A stretch of 30,442 nt of DNA from Salisapilia sapeloensis (lineage: Eukaryota; Oomycota; Peronosporomycetes; Peronosporales; Salisapiliaceae), in contig JAADVB010000222.1 in assembly GCA_023334545.1 (NCBI GenBank), forward strand, positions 1 to 30,442. Direction: 5' to 3'. Positions 1 to 10,628 of the stretch are shown piece by piece (positions within the stretch are counted from its first letter, which is position 1; each line of letters begins with the position of its first letter). The position numbers and the translations under genes are program-made. The notes beneath the pieces are model-generated. The model worked only from the letters and a program-made list of their open reading frames with translations, had not been told where the DNA came from and searched no databases.

Positions 1-24
1 ACTAGCTCTGCTTCTCGACCTCGA

Positions 25-858
25 CTACTCGACGCTTTGCAAGAACTATGGGCATCGTACACTAGTCAACAAGGAGTCTATACAGCATGCGCGGAAGTGC
101 CCACTTACCTGAATACGGTTCGCCAATGCCTCCTTTGCCCATCGTAATTCAGTCTCAATTTTATCTCTCGAGAGTGTTCGCAAGACGTACTCCACCGTCT
201 CCTCCCTCTGGTTATCCAGATCTAAGTCTGTAGGCTCGATAGCTTGTTCGAATAATCCACCTTCTTCATCACACACTTCCATGTTACAATTATCTGGCAT
301 CATCGCAATTTCAGTCTCAATCAAACTACAGGAAGATAACTGTACGGAAATGACTACCGTCTTGCTGGCTCTTGCCGGCCATCTCGTTTTTTCCAATATA
401 TGACGATCTGCCACTAAAACTGTTGTCTAACTGGATGCTGCTTTGCCCCTGGTTTAGCTCTTCGACATCATCCATACTCATTTCATCCTTTAGACTACCA
501 GCCGAACGCATTGCATCCAGCGCGTCATCTTTTAGCTGGACTCCAGTGGGATACAAGTCCCACGATCCATCGACAAAGTCACCTGGAAACTGATATGTCG
601 TCCCACCGACCACATTCTGCATGCGAGGCAATTGCAGCATCCATGTATCCGTCGACCAAGCAGAAATAATCTCTCCCATGTCGCTACAAAACCTCTCCAT
701 CTCCTGTCGAACGTCCTGCACGACACGCTTCCGTGTTCTCCATCCTCGAAATACTGCCTATTCATGTAATTTTTATTGATAAAGCTAGCATAATCCGCTC
801 GCAATCAAGGCAAAAGTACCTGAATCTTCACGACATAACGTATCCGTTCGTAGCCCAT
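25..858 (-). CDS. IQ-motif protein, 214 aa, four exons
   Basis: Exons on the minus strand are 858-820, 757-358, 293-109 and 45-25; all introns are GT-AG and 62 to 64 nt, and phases agree, giving 214 residues. The first intron interrupts a clear calmodulin-binding IQ motif at residues 12-23 (IQ, then RG, then basic residues: IQAVFRGWRTRKR), which is the main support for the start at 858. The middle is acidic and low in complexity; the C-terminus (residues about 170-210) is a charged helix likely to form a coiled coil. IQ motifs bind calmodulin or EF-hand light chains, so a calcium-linked or cytoskeletal role is likely but is an inference. It is divergent from the PFK-2 gene with only 158 bp between the starts, suggesting a shared promoter region. 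The last exon encodes only six residues and a stop and is the least certain part. Confidence 0.6.
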
Positions 859-1016
859 TTTTCAACGTCTTTCTAAGATGTGGCTGCATGTCTTCGTTCA
901 CAGTCGACGGATTGGTAGAAATTTCAATATACGCTACATGATTGGATAAATATCATTTCTGAAGCTGATCTACTCGCTCATGGAACTTTCTTACATCAGT
1001 TTACATCGCAATCGTC

Positions 1017-2828
1017 ATGAGCTATTCGACATGGAGCCTCGTGACCATGTCCATCACGGTACTCATGGCAGTCGAAGCTACTTTGTATCGCAAGGAAATT
1101 GCAGCGAAAATCCAGCAATGGCGACGGCGAGTGCTCATGTTCCAGAGCATGAGCCGTCGATATGAAAATCGTCGCTTGGAACGCCTTAACTCTAGTAGCA
1201 CGGATACTCGCCACTCGGAGTGGATGTGGAGTCCATCCGTGCCGGAGATGGATGACCTCACGAGTGAAAGTTCAGGAGACGCTGATTCGACACCGGATGG
1301 ACTTGTGGCGTCTCAAAAGAAGCTCGTGCTCGTCATGGTCGGATTACCGGCTCGTGGCAAGAGCTTCGTCGTCCACAAGATGATCAGGTACATTGAATGG
1401 CTTGGCTATCCGACCAAGATCTTTAACGTCGGGAACTATCGTCGGAATCACGGCAAAACAGGCGAAGGCGCCAACTTCTTTTCAGCTGATAACGAAGATG
1501 CCAAGAAGATGAGAGAAGAGATGGCGATGGCTGTACTAGACGATCTACTCAATTGGTTGGATGAAGAAGGCCACGTAGCTGTCTTTGATGCAACGAATAC
1601 GACGAAAGAACGAAGGTCGAATGCTTTTATTATCGAATAAGACAAGTACTTATCGTGTATGTGACAGAGGACACATCTTGCAAAAGGTGAAAAAGCATCA
1701 TAACGTGAGCGTCATGTTCGTCGAAAGCATTTGCGATCGTCAAGACTTGTTAGAAGCCAATTATCGACGGTATTGTAACTTGAAACATTCTTCTAGCAAG
1801 CAACTAGACTGAATATATAAACGATAGGAAATGCTCGAATGACGATTATTCTGGCAAAGACCCGGAACAAGCGCTTAAAGACTTTCGAAAGAGGGTGGAG
1901 GAATACAGCAAAGTCTATCAGACGGTGGAAGACAGTGAAGACGACAACAAAGCTTGCTACGTCAAAGTCTACAACGTACCCACATCATCTGCACCACCAC
2001 AAAATGATCCTAACAGACGTATCTGTAGGCTGGTGAAAAGATCCAAGCGCGATTCTGTCAAGGATTCCTACCATCCCACATCGTCTCCCTTCTCGAGGTA
2101 CCGTATACATAGTTTTCACCACCACTCTATATTAATGCTATTCGACACAGAACATCCATCTCTTCCCTCGTCGCATCTGGCTCGTGCAGGCCGGTCCCAG
2201 CACTACAGCACTACGCGGTATCCTCGGTCTCGACACAGAGTTGTCGCCGGAAGGTCATCGAGTGGCAGTTGCCATCGCTGACTTTATCGAAGGGCAAACG
2301 TTGCAACGTCCGATGGAAGTTTGGACGGGTGCCATGAAAGCTCCTGTCGAAACTGCTCAATACTTGCCTCTTGATAATATGAAACGCTACGTGTCCACGA
2401 CTCTGCTAAACGAACTAGGCGGAGGAGACTTTGAAGGGTTGACGTATGATGAAATCGAACAGTTCTATCCGAAGCATTTTAAAGCACGACAGGAGAACAA
2501 GCTGCACTATCGATACCCTGGTGTCGGTGGTGAAAGCTACGTCGATGTCATTAGTCGCGTTCGTTCGCTCATCATTGAATTTGAACGAAAGAAACGCGAC
2601 GTACTGGTCATCTGCAACGCTTCCATCCTGCGCTGCCTCTACGGATACTTTTCGGGGTGCGATGCGTCCAAAGTACCGTACTTGGAAGCGTACACGAACA
2701 CTGTGATTGAGCTCAGCCCGCATCGTGACGGTTGTGACATCAAGAAATACCCACTAGACGCCGACAATTTGCCGGATATCCGGAGCCCAATTAGCAAAGC
2801 CCCTCAAGGTTTCAGCGCGGAAGATTGA
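1017..2828 (+). CDS. 6-phosphofructo-2-kinase / degenerate fructose-2,6-bisphosphatase
   Basis: Exons 1017-1615, 1668-1769, 1828-1975, 2029-2097 and 2151-2828 join in frame to 531 aa. The kinase half has an intact Walker A loop (GLPARGKS, residues 109-116) and the expected family blocks (NVGNYRR, DATNTTKERR, FVESICD, NDDYSG). It would make fructose 2,6-bisphosphate, the activator of glycolytic phosphofructokinase, in the cytosol. The C-terminal half is clearly the family's bisphosphatase domain (GLTYDEIE, YRYPGVGGESY), but the histidine that forms the phosphoenzyme lies in an RHG motif in the family and here reads QAG (residues 319-321). The second catalytic histidine is replaced by Asn462 (VICNAS). 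The domain is therefore predicted to be inactive. The N-terminus is unusual: residues about 5-23 are hydrophobic and are followed by a basic, IQ-like stretch. A start at 1017 is the simplest in frame. Confidence 0.9.
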
Positions 2829-2923
2829 CACAGCGACTACTTTCGAATACAGCTCCAATAAAATTGATTTGAAACATATTCTGGTTCGATATATAAATAG
2901 TTTCCACTTGGCCATTGACAACG
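2829..2923 (+). promoter_or_regulatory. 95-nt gap between PFK-2 and kinesin: poly(A)-like and TATA-like sites
   Basis: AATAAA lies at 2857-2862, 29 nt after the PFK-2 stop, and a TATATAAATA-like run lies at 2890-2899, about 25 nt before the kinesin start at 2924. The two could serve as 3'-end and promoter signals packed into one short gap. TATA use is not general in oomycetes, so this is a position-based suggestion only. Confidence 0.25.
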
Positions 2924-5086
2924 ATGGGTTCGGAGGAAAATATACAAGTAGCTGTTCGAGTTCGACCACTAGCCGATGGCAAGGGATCTGGATCGCTTGC
3001 TTATGATGGAGAGAATGTACTGGTATCGAATAACCAAACGCAGGCAACGGCAGCATGCTTTCCATGCAAGACATATCTATCTGGAACTGTGTCACAAGAG
3101 GAAGTTTTTCAAGCGACTAGGTGTGGAGACATGGTCGAGTCTGCTTTGGACGGGTTTCCAGTGACGATATTTGCATACGGGAATACTGGAGCTGGAAAGA
3201 GTCATACTATCTTTGGACAGGAAGATAAGTTTAATGGTAAGAAGAAAAGTGTTCAGTCGACAGACGGACTGCTGCCTCGAATTGTTACGCGTATGATGGA
3301 AACGATTGAAACTCGAAAGCAAGAGCGAACGTACAAGATTCGCGTTACGTCTGTAGAAGTTTATAATGAGCAAGTGAAAGATGTATTTGATACCAAGCGC
3401 GAAACCGTTGCTGTACGATATTGCCGGCAGAATGGGTACTACCTAGAGAATGCAACCGTTGTTGAGTGCGAATCTACTGTAGAGCTTGTACGAGTGGTGA
3501 AGTTGGCTGCTGCACAGCGGACGAAGTGTAGCCACCTTCTAAACGCACGTTCAAACCGTAGCCACTGCATCATCACAATCTACATAGACTCCATTCCAGT
3601 GGACACTTCCAACGGTCAGCTACGCCGATATGGAAAACTCACAGTTGTGGATTTAGCTGGCAGCGAGCGTGCGAGCGAGTCTGGTGTAGCTGGACAGCAA
3701 CTCCGCGAAGCTGGACATATCAATAGGAGCCTCCACTCTCTAAACCAAGTAATTCAGGCCATGAACTCTCGTGATCGATCTCGTCACATACCTGTTCGAG
3801 ATTCTAAGTTGACAATGGTATTCTGCTAGGATATAGTTTCTGGCGAAGAATTCACTGATAAGACATGAATGTAGCTTCTTGCTGATGGACTCGGTGGGAA
3901 TAGCAAAACACTGATGATAGCTTGCGTCCATTCAGCTGCTGAGTTCGCTCATGAAGCTGCTAGAACATTGCAATTTGCCATGGGTGTTGCAAAAATCAAG
4001 AACAAGCCAACAGCAGTGCTGAACCCTCATGTAAGGTCTTGTCCGTCTCAAAAGGAAGTAAATCATTAATTATTGTATCCGCGTGGCGTAGGAAAAACTT
4101 GTCGCCGCACTTAAAGCACAAATTCGAGAACTACAAGAGGAAAATCGCATACTACGTATGCGTTCAGTAACACCAGGATGTAAGTTATTAAATGGATGGA
4201 TTCATGACGTCCGTATCTGAGCGTTAAGCATAACGATTGTAGATTTCACAGATAATCCAGTTGAAGGCGAAAGCGAATATCGACCACATCGCATAGAGCG
4301 AGGAGAAGCGAACCAACTAGCTGAGCGCAGGTCAGAACATCCTGGTGATTCTCTATCCAATCCATACGGACCTCGCCGTGTGCTAACATCCGACACAAAT
4401 GTCCGCGACAGTCTCAGAATGCTAAAGTATATATATTTATTTGCATATTTACCATATTTTTCATCATTTTTTATAGGAAAAAGAAGATTGCTCGACAGCT
4501 ACAGCACCGACCCAGCAACAACTTGAATGCGTACGATAGTAAACATCCAATTCTGCGTCCTTTGCAAAGACAACCGCTGGCTCCCGTGAAGCGACACCAT
4601 CAGAGCACGCGAAATGTTACCACAAATCAAATGACCATAAGCCGAACAGTGCAAGGCCCTGTTCAAGCTCATTCGTCCACTGATTTTGCACCTGCAGTGT
4701 CAAGTATTACATCGCAGCAACCACACATACAAGGTCACCACCCTTCAAGATCAGTGGAAACTTGGGCAGAACCTCGCAACTGTGAGACTCAGCCGGAAGA
4801 AGATCCTTTACGAAAGTTACTAGCCAGTTTAGTATCAGACCCGAGCGAGAACAATACGACGTATCATCCACCAGCGCCAGTACGTTTGTTTTCGGTAGAC
4901 ACTCTAGCTACCAGCTCATGTTTTTGTCTATAGGTACCGTCAACGAAACTAGAGTATGTATCTTCCTTTATACCCAAAGATACTACTTACCCTTCACTAC
5001 CATGTATTTTTAATAGAAGCGAGAATAATGAAGACAAGGAAGATGATCTAGCGCGCCAACTCTTCTTACAGCTCTGTAGCCTCTAA
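2924..5086 (+). CDS. Kinesin motor protein, 604 aa, N-terminal motor
   Basis: Exons 2924-3817, 3875-4030, 4092-4179, 4243-4426, 4477-4879, 4934-4953 and 5017-5086 join in frame; the sixth is only 20 nt. Residues about 6-345 form a kinesin motor: P-loop GNTGAGKS (86-93), switch II DLAGSE (243-248), then GLGGNSKT and a neck-like segment ending in IKNKP. A short coiled coil (ALKAQIRELQEENR) follows, then a Gln/His/Pro-rich, probably disordered tail to residue 604. It should move along microtubules with an N-terminal motor; cargo cannot be told. The switch I motif, normally with two serines before Arg-Ser-His, reads NARSNRSH (207-214), so the second serine is Asn211. The P-loop also departs slightly from the usual GQTGSGKT. 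The subfamily is not assigned. The ATG at 2924 lies just before the first beta strand of the motor. Confidence 0.88.
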
Positions 5087-5212
5087 TACATAATACTACG
5101 ATTACGAAAACAATTTGAAAAAACATCGTTTTCTGAGTATGGAATTGTCCAATGAGATGTGATATAGCACCAATATACTACATGAGGAAGAAATATTTTA
5201 TTATCTACCGCG

Positions 5213-6426
5213 ATGGAAGAACCGCAGAATCAGCAGCGGAGTGAGACACCCTTGTTCTGGTGCCACGAATGCTCCGAATATGTTGATAGGGTCATTGACG
5301 TCGACACGCAAGAAGTGTCCTGTCGACAATGCACGAGCTGCTTTGTCGAGGAAGTCGAGTCGGTATGGAAGACAATACCACGACATGCTATTAATACCGC
5401 CCATGACTTTGGTATAACTCATGTAATGCATTACTAGGATGATCCACCGGAACAATTTTGGGAAGACAATGGTGATTCTATTGGTGCGCAGAGTGACACC
5501 CACCGGTCCGCTCGCACGGATGCACTCGGCTCAGTACGTTCTTGCGCCCATATCGTTCAAACGCAACATCTCACAGGATGCTATTCATAGTTTTATAATC
5601 ACATGATGGACGGCCGAGCTCCACAAACGGAGAACCATCGGATGCGTGCAGAAGATCGTAGCGGAGAAAGCGAAGCAAATGGACACGAGCACGGTGAGCC
5701 ACCTGCCGGCATCCAAGAGTACGTATTTATTGCTACTATGCTCTTACTTAGTCTCATGGACGAACTATAGATTCCTTCGTATGATCACACAGGAAATGGG
5801 TGGACAGACTGGACAAGGCGGTGGACGCACCACACGCCGTATGATGACTCGAAATGGCCAGCCGATCGAAGTGTACTTTAGTGAAGGTGAAGTAGGCGGA
5901 GCATCAGGCCTCTTTGGCGCTTTGAATGGCATGATGCCATCAGGTATGGCCAGCGATGCCGGAGACTACGTCTTTGGCAACTTGTCCAGTGTCATCAATC
6001 AACTCATGCAGAACGATCCCAACAGAGTACATATGAGAGTCTATATACATGTCGGTACCCATGCTAAATGCCATCAACCGCTTTTCAATAGCATGGAACA
6101 CCACCAGCTGCAGCCGACGCTATTGAAAAGCTGCCGAAAGTCGAGATTTCGCAAAGCCAAGTGGATATTGGTGCCGACTGCCCCGTATGTAAAGAGTTGT
6201 TTAGTCTAAAGGAAGAAGTGCGAGGTATGCCGTGCGAACACAACTTCCATCCCGATTGCATCCTCCCGTGGCTCAAACTAGTACGTTACTTGTTTTTATA
6301 CTTTATAGCACATCTCTAACGCTTACGTCTACACAGCACAATTCGTGTCCCGTGTGTCGATATGAACTGCCAACTGAAGATGAGGACTATGAAAGCCGCA
6401 GACGGTCGCAAACGTCGGCAGAGTAG
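5213..6426 (+). CDS. RING-H2 E3 ubiquitin ligase with N-terminal zinc ribbon (RNF126/RNF115-like)
   Basis: Exons 5213-5362, 5438-5533, 5591-5718, 5771-6026, 6092-6280 and 6337-6426 give 302 aa. The N-terminus carries a C-x2-C...C-x2-C zinc ribbon (Cys17, 20, 37, 40) like the ubiquitin-binding finger of the RNF126/RNF115 group. The C-terminus has a complete RING-H2 finger: Cys240, Cys243, Cys258, His260, His263, Cys266, Cys277 and Cys280, preceded by the GTPPA block typical of the group. An intron splits the RING after Leu273. The middle is Gly-rich. Expected role: cytosolic E3 ligase that recruits an E2 through the RING and marks proteins for turnover or sorting. The order of the two fingers is that of the family; the substrate is unknown. 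Confidence 0.88.
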
Positions 6427-6703
6427 ATTGGCTAATTGTTTCTCAACTCGCTCTTTACGTACTGTACGAAGGACCTACGTGTCTGCATCCGACAGCTTAT
6501 GAAGGAGCGAATGACAAGGCGCTCGGCCATTGCATCTTTTCCATGCCTTGAATTCATTTTTTGCCAAAGATAAATGCAGCTGTATCGTATATGACGATCG
6601 CAAGTTGAAACTCCTGTCTAGAAGTGACCATCAATATCAAGCGACGCCAGTAGCTTCGTTCCATTCGCCTCTCTTGTTCCTCTCTCTTGTGCTATAAACG
6701 TTC

Positions 6704-7811
6704 ATGAAATCAGCTTTTGGAAGGAAAGAAGCAGACTTGATAGAGGCCATAGGTACCTATGAGGTAGGCTCTTGCTTTGCTTGTGAAATGATTCATGGAT
6801 CGGCATATACGTATATGATTGTTTAGCTTCTTGTCGCGATTGCAAGGTCCAAGAATCCAGACTTTGACTTTATAGATGAAGATCAGGTGCAAGATGGTCT
6901 TCGAGGTACTCGTACATGTATGTACACGATATGACTATGGCTCAACGACAATATCTTGTAGAGTGTCAACTGTGTTTATGCCGGATCAAAAGGGTAGAAT
7001 TGGAGGAGATGATCCATACGAAGCGATGTAAAGGAATTTTAAAAGGAATCGATAGCGAATGTGAAGATTTGGCAAATGAAATTAAAGGAGAGCTGCATCA
7101 AGTGATTGAAGCAGCTTTCAATTGCTCTTCGGTACAATCTGTGTCGTTGGGATTGCTGCCTTACATATGACGCTCAAATGACCTAGACTTATTCTGCCAA
7201 CCGTCGAGCACAAGCACTGATGGAACTTGTGATTCTCATGCTGGTCGCCGAGGTACGTTCTCTACAGCTACGACCACCTTGGTAAGTTCACCTAACATTC
7301 CACTTAGCGAGAACAAGAGGCTCGTCATGCGTATACGGAAGCAGTTGCTATCATTCAAAGCTCGGAATCCATTGATATGGACACCCACCAGATTGTAAAT
7401 CAATTCTATTCGTCTCGCTTGACTCCTTCGAACATCTAGCCTGATATGTCTGTAGATGCACAGAGTGGATGAAAGACTGAAAGTGTCTAACAGTAACCTG
7501 GATGCTTGCATCGTTGCCAAATGTCCGTCTACCGAGCAGACCCAATGCATACAAGAAGTATACATCCGTGAGGCTGGAAGTGTAGACAAGGACCTGACCA
7601 AGTCTCAACTCAGCAATCTTATTGCCAGCTTCAACGTTCGTCCTACGCTCTCCGATGACGAGCTACATAAGATATGGACACAGGTATATCCCCACTTCAC
7701 TCGATCAAGTAGAAACCCTCTATACTCCTGTGCATGTAGATGACCAACTCAGATCCTATCGCTACCAACGTTTCGTACAGCAAGATACTCGAATGGTGTT
7801 CCTACACTTAA
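6704..7811 (+). CDS. Protein with a C2HC-type zinc finger, function unknown, 253 aa
   Basis: Seven exons with matching phases: 6704-6763, 6827-6905, 6962-7131, 7187-7252, 7308-7394, 7456-7683 and 7740-7811. Residues 48-69 read C-x2-C...H-x3-C (Cys48, Cys51, His65, Cys69), the spacing of a small C2HC finger. After that the protein is helical and charged. Residues about 200-253 alternate acidic helices and loops and could be a degenerate EF-hand pair, but no clear calcium loop is visible. There is no signal peptide or membrane segment. I do not recognise the family. A continuous phase-consistent frame across seven exons with 55 to 63 nt introns is the main reason to call it a gene. The first exon is short and an alternative donor exists in it. 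It converges on the PP2A-A gene with 102 nt between stops. Confidence 0.6.
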
Positions 7812-7913
7812 AGCAATGCATGTTTACAAAAGATGCTGCTCAAGAGCGCTTTTGATTCTCCTTATCTTGTATGCCGCTACTGTTGTCCTATTAATGCATT
7901 CTTCTTTCGCTCT

Positions 7914-10050
7914 TTATGTGCACTGGGCTAGCGCTCGGTTCGCAAAGTACACCACGTCATTATCCGCATCTTGCGCGAGCGCCTGCAAACAAGGCTTCAC
8001 CTGTCCTTCCACTGCAGATGCATCAACCTTGGGCGTCACGGCCTCGAGTGTCTTGGCCACGTTAAAACGAACGTTCGGGACAGGATCCTGCTGTGCCAGA
8101 TCAACGGCAAGCGGGATCAGGTGCTCCTGAATCGTCTCTGGGTTCATGGCTTCGCACAGCACGGCAACGGCATGCAACGCCGTCAGTCGGTGCAAGTAGT
8201 TCTCATCACCTCGCATGGTCGCGATGCGTGGTAGGATGTGCGCCTTGGCCCACTCGACGCCAAATGTCTCTGTCAGTCTCTTCAAATTAACAGTCGCAGC
8301 TTCGCGAATCGAGTAGACACTGTCGTTCAGCCAGGACATGCAAAGCTCGAGCAGCTGCTCTTCAAAGTAGCTCTGTCCGAGTTGCGCTGCGAGCACAGGA
8401 ATGTATTCGATGATAGCGAGACGGACGCGCCACTGTCGGTCTTCCGCGAGTTGGCTGATGGCTGGCATCAACGATTGCGAGAGGAGTTCAATGCCGACGA
8501 CGTTATTGCCTTCCTTGAGATTCGAAATCACGTTTAGACGCACCTCGGAGTTCTGGTCATTCAATAGTTGTAGGAAAAGAGGAAGAAGGTGTTCTATCGT
8601 AAGATCTCTGCCTAGACTAGGAGCTAGCTTCATCACACCAGCCGCGAGGGCAGAGCGAACGTGATCAGACAAGTCTCTCGACAACGTCTGCAAGCACGGA
8701 ACGACGCGATCGACAACTTGTTGTGGTGGAAACAACTTGCAAAAGCCAGTTACCTGTCCGACATGCATAAGTATTGACATATAACGAGATAGGAAGAGGG
8801 AGGATGTACTTTAGACGTTGCAGCAGTACGCACTTCAGCTTCCGAGTCTTCTAGCAACGCGACAAAGCAGTCTCCGAGCGACGCGTTGATCGTATCGTTA
8901 TTAATCGCGTCACAAAGGTCTGGGAAGCGATTCGCGACGGACCATCGGACACGCCAGGAACTATCTCGAGCAGTATCGAAGAGCACGGAAAGCACTTGAG
9001 ACGTTAGCACATCTGCCGGAATCTGTTTCACGAGTGCAACGGCGTTATCGACCGTATGGATACGAACAGAGTCTTGCTGGTCTTTGGCGAGAGATAAGAA
9101 AAGCGGAAGCATCTCATTCGTCGCGACTTCTCCCGACATCTTTCGCATCGTATGAGAAACGTTCACGAGATTGATACAAGATACAAGGACGTACCGTAGC
9201 GACAAAGACGCCAAAGGCACTAGAAGCAGCCTTACGGACCATCGGTGTATCGTCACGACATAGCTGCGTAAAGAGCTGACGAAGCTCCGTCTGGAGCTCT
9301 GTCGAGAGAGAAGCATAGCCGATGTGGAAGAGGTTGCAGGACGCGATGCGAGATGTGAACCTGTCGACAGAAAACTTAGCATAGTAGACAAGCATACAGT
9401 CTACAGGGCAGCATACCAATCGCGCGTGACGAGACGTCGGAGTGTCGGGACAAAGTGCTGGGCGATGCTGTCTGCGTCCATGGACTCGACCACTTTGCAG
9501 ATAGAACTCACAGCCTACATTTACATTAGCGTATGGTACTGATAAAACGTGATAGAGGGGGTACCATGTCTCGGACGGACGCTTCATCGACAGTAGCGAG
9601 AGACTCGAGTGGTCGTAGAAGCTGGTGGGCGTTAGCTGGACCACCAACGACATCTACAAATCCTCCGAGCTCTTCTGCCATAGCTAGTAGGACTTCATCC
9701 TCATCATCCAAAGAGTCTACGACATGCACATTTAATCCCATTCTCGAACGAGTACGAAGAGGACGAACCATTGAGGAATGGCAAAAGCTCTGATTGTGTT
9801 CGCTCCGGTCCAAGTACTGAGGCTATCAAGGATGATTAATACACATGAGTTTGCCTATCACCTACGAGTCTACTACCGATGATGTGGATTTTTTTAATCG
9901 AATTCAATCGGAGTTGGACGTCCTCATGCTTGAGTTCGTCCACTAGAATCGCGACAGGATACATGCTCTCATCTATATATCCACACCAACATTATTGCCC
10001 AAGCCGTATATAGTATATGGTTCATCTGCACCTGTCGTCGCGGTAGCCAT
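7914..10050 (-). CDS. PP2A 65-kDa regulatory (scaffold) subunit A, HEAT repeats
   Basis: Minus-strand exons 10050-10032, 9972-9877, 9822-9769, 9716-9565, 9514-9417, 9360-9195, 9139-8810 and 8753-7914 give 584 aa, close to the usual size of about 589. The whole protein is HEAT repeats; characteristic blocks are [15 protein letters not shown] near the N-terminus, [32 protein letters not shown] and [15 protein letters not shown]. It is the horseshoe scaffold that holds the PP2A catalytic subunit and a variable B subunit. The first exon is a 19-nt mini-exon encoding MATATT; adding it turns an internal ATG start into the usual acidic N-terminus before the first HEAT helix. The intron ending at 9140 uses an AAAG acceptor and is otherwise normal. 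The last exon carries the ten or so C-terminal helices without interruption. Confidence 0.93.
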
Positions 10051-10628
10051 GATATCTTTCTATCTTTAGGAAGAAGGGAGACGCAAGTGGATAGTCTATC
10101 CAGTCAAGCACCGCCACAATAAGCATATCAACACCACCTGCGATTAATAAAGCCATAGATGTACGTACGTGTATGCTCAGTCGATCGGTAGCAAGCGTTT
10201 TCGAATAACTGCAGTCGATACTCGTCGAGCCACTTCGTTGGTCGCGAGGGGAATTTAGATGTGTGACTACGAAGTCAGTCACAAATGATGCTTAGGACGG
10301 AAGAAAGTCGTCGGAAAAGTCCAGCGATGACGCGAGTACTAAAGGGCAAACGACTGCTTGGAACGTACACTAGTAGGAAACGGCAGAAGGATAGGCTAGT
10401 TGACGAGAGCCGTTATCATTTACGACCTCCAGTTCTTCCCGGACATGTGCCCTTTTTCGTACATGGCATGTGTCCCAAAAGCAAATGCACGAGATGTGTA
10501 TAGGTTGAATCGAGCTATATAGTTCTGCTATCCTACATGCAAAAATGCAAAAGTAGTCGTAAAGTTTAATCGTCCTGGCTGGAGTCAAGTCGGATGGTAC
10601 GTCCATGCACCCTTGTCTCACTAGAAGA
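10051..10628. other. 578-bp gap with no supported gene; one weak ORF
   Basis: Between the start of the PP2A-A gene and the stop of the PH/PDZ gene. A plus-strand ORF at 10285-10503 encodes 72 basic residues ending in a Cys-containing motif (CPKSKCTRC). It has no recognisable homology and no clear partner exon. Minus-strand ORFs at 10022-10282 and 10370-10675 overlap neighbouring exons and look like chance frames. The part near 10051 should contain the PP2A-A promoter. Confidence 0.3.

Noticed and set aside
10285-10503. 72-codon basic ORF with CPKSKCTRC end
   Set aside because: No homology, no partner exon and no clear signals; too weak to call a gene.
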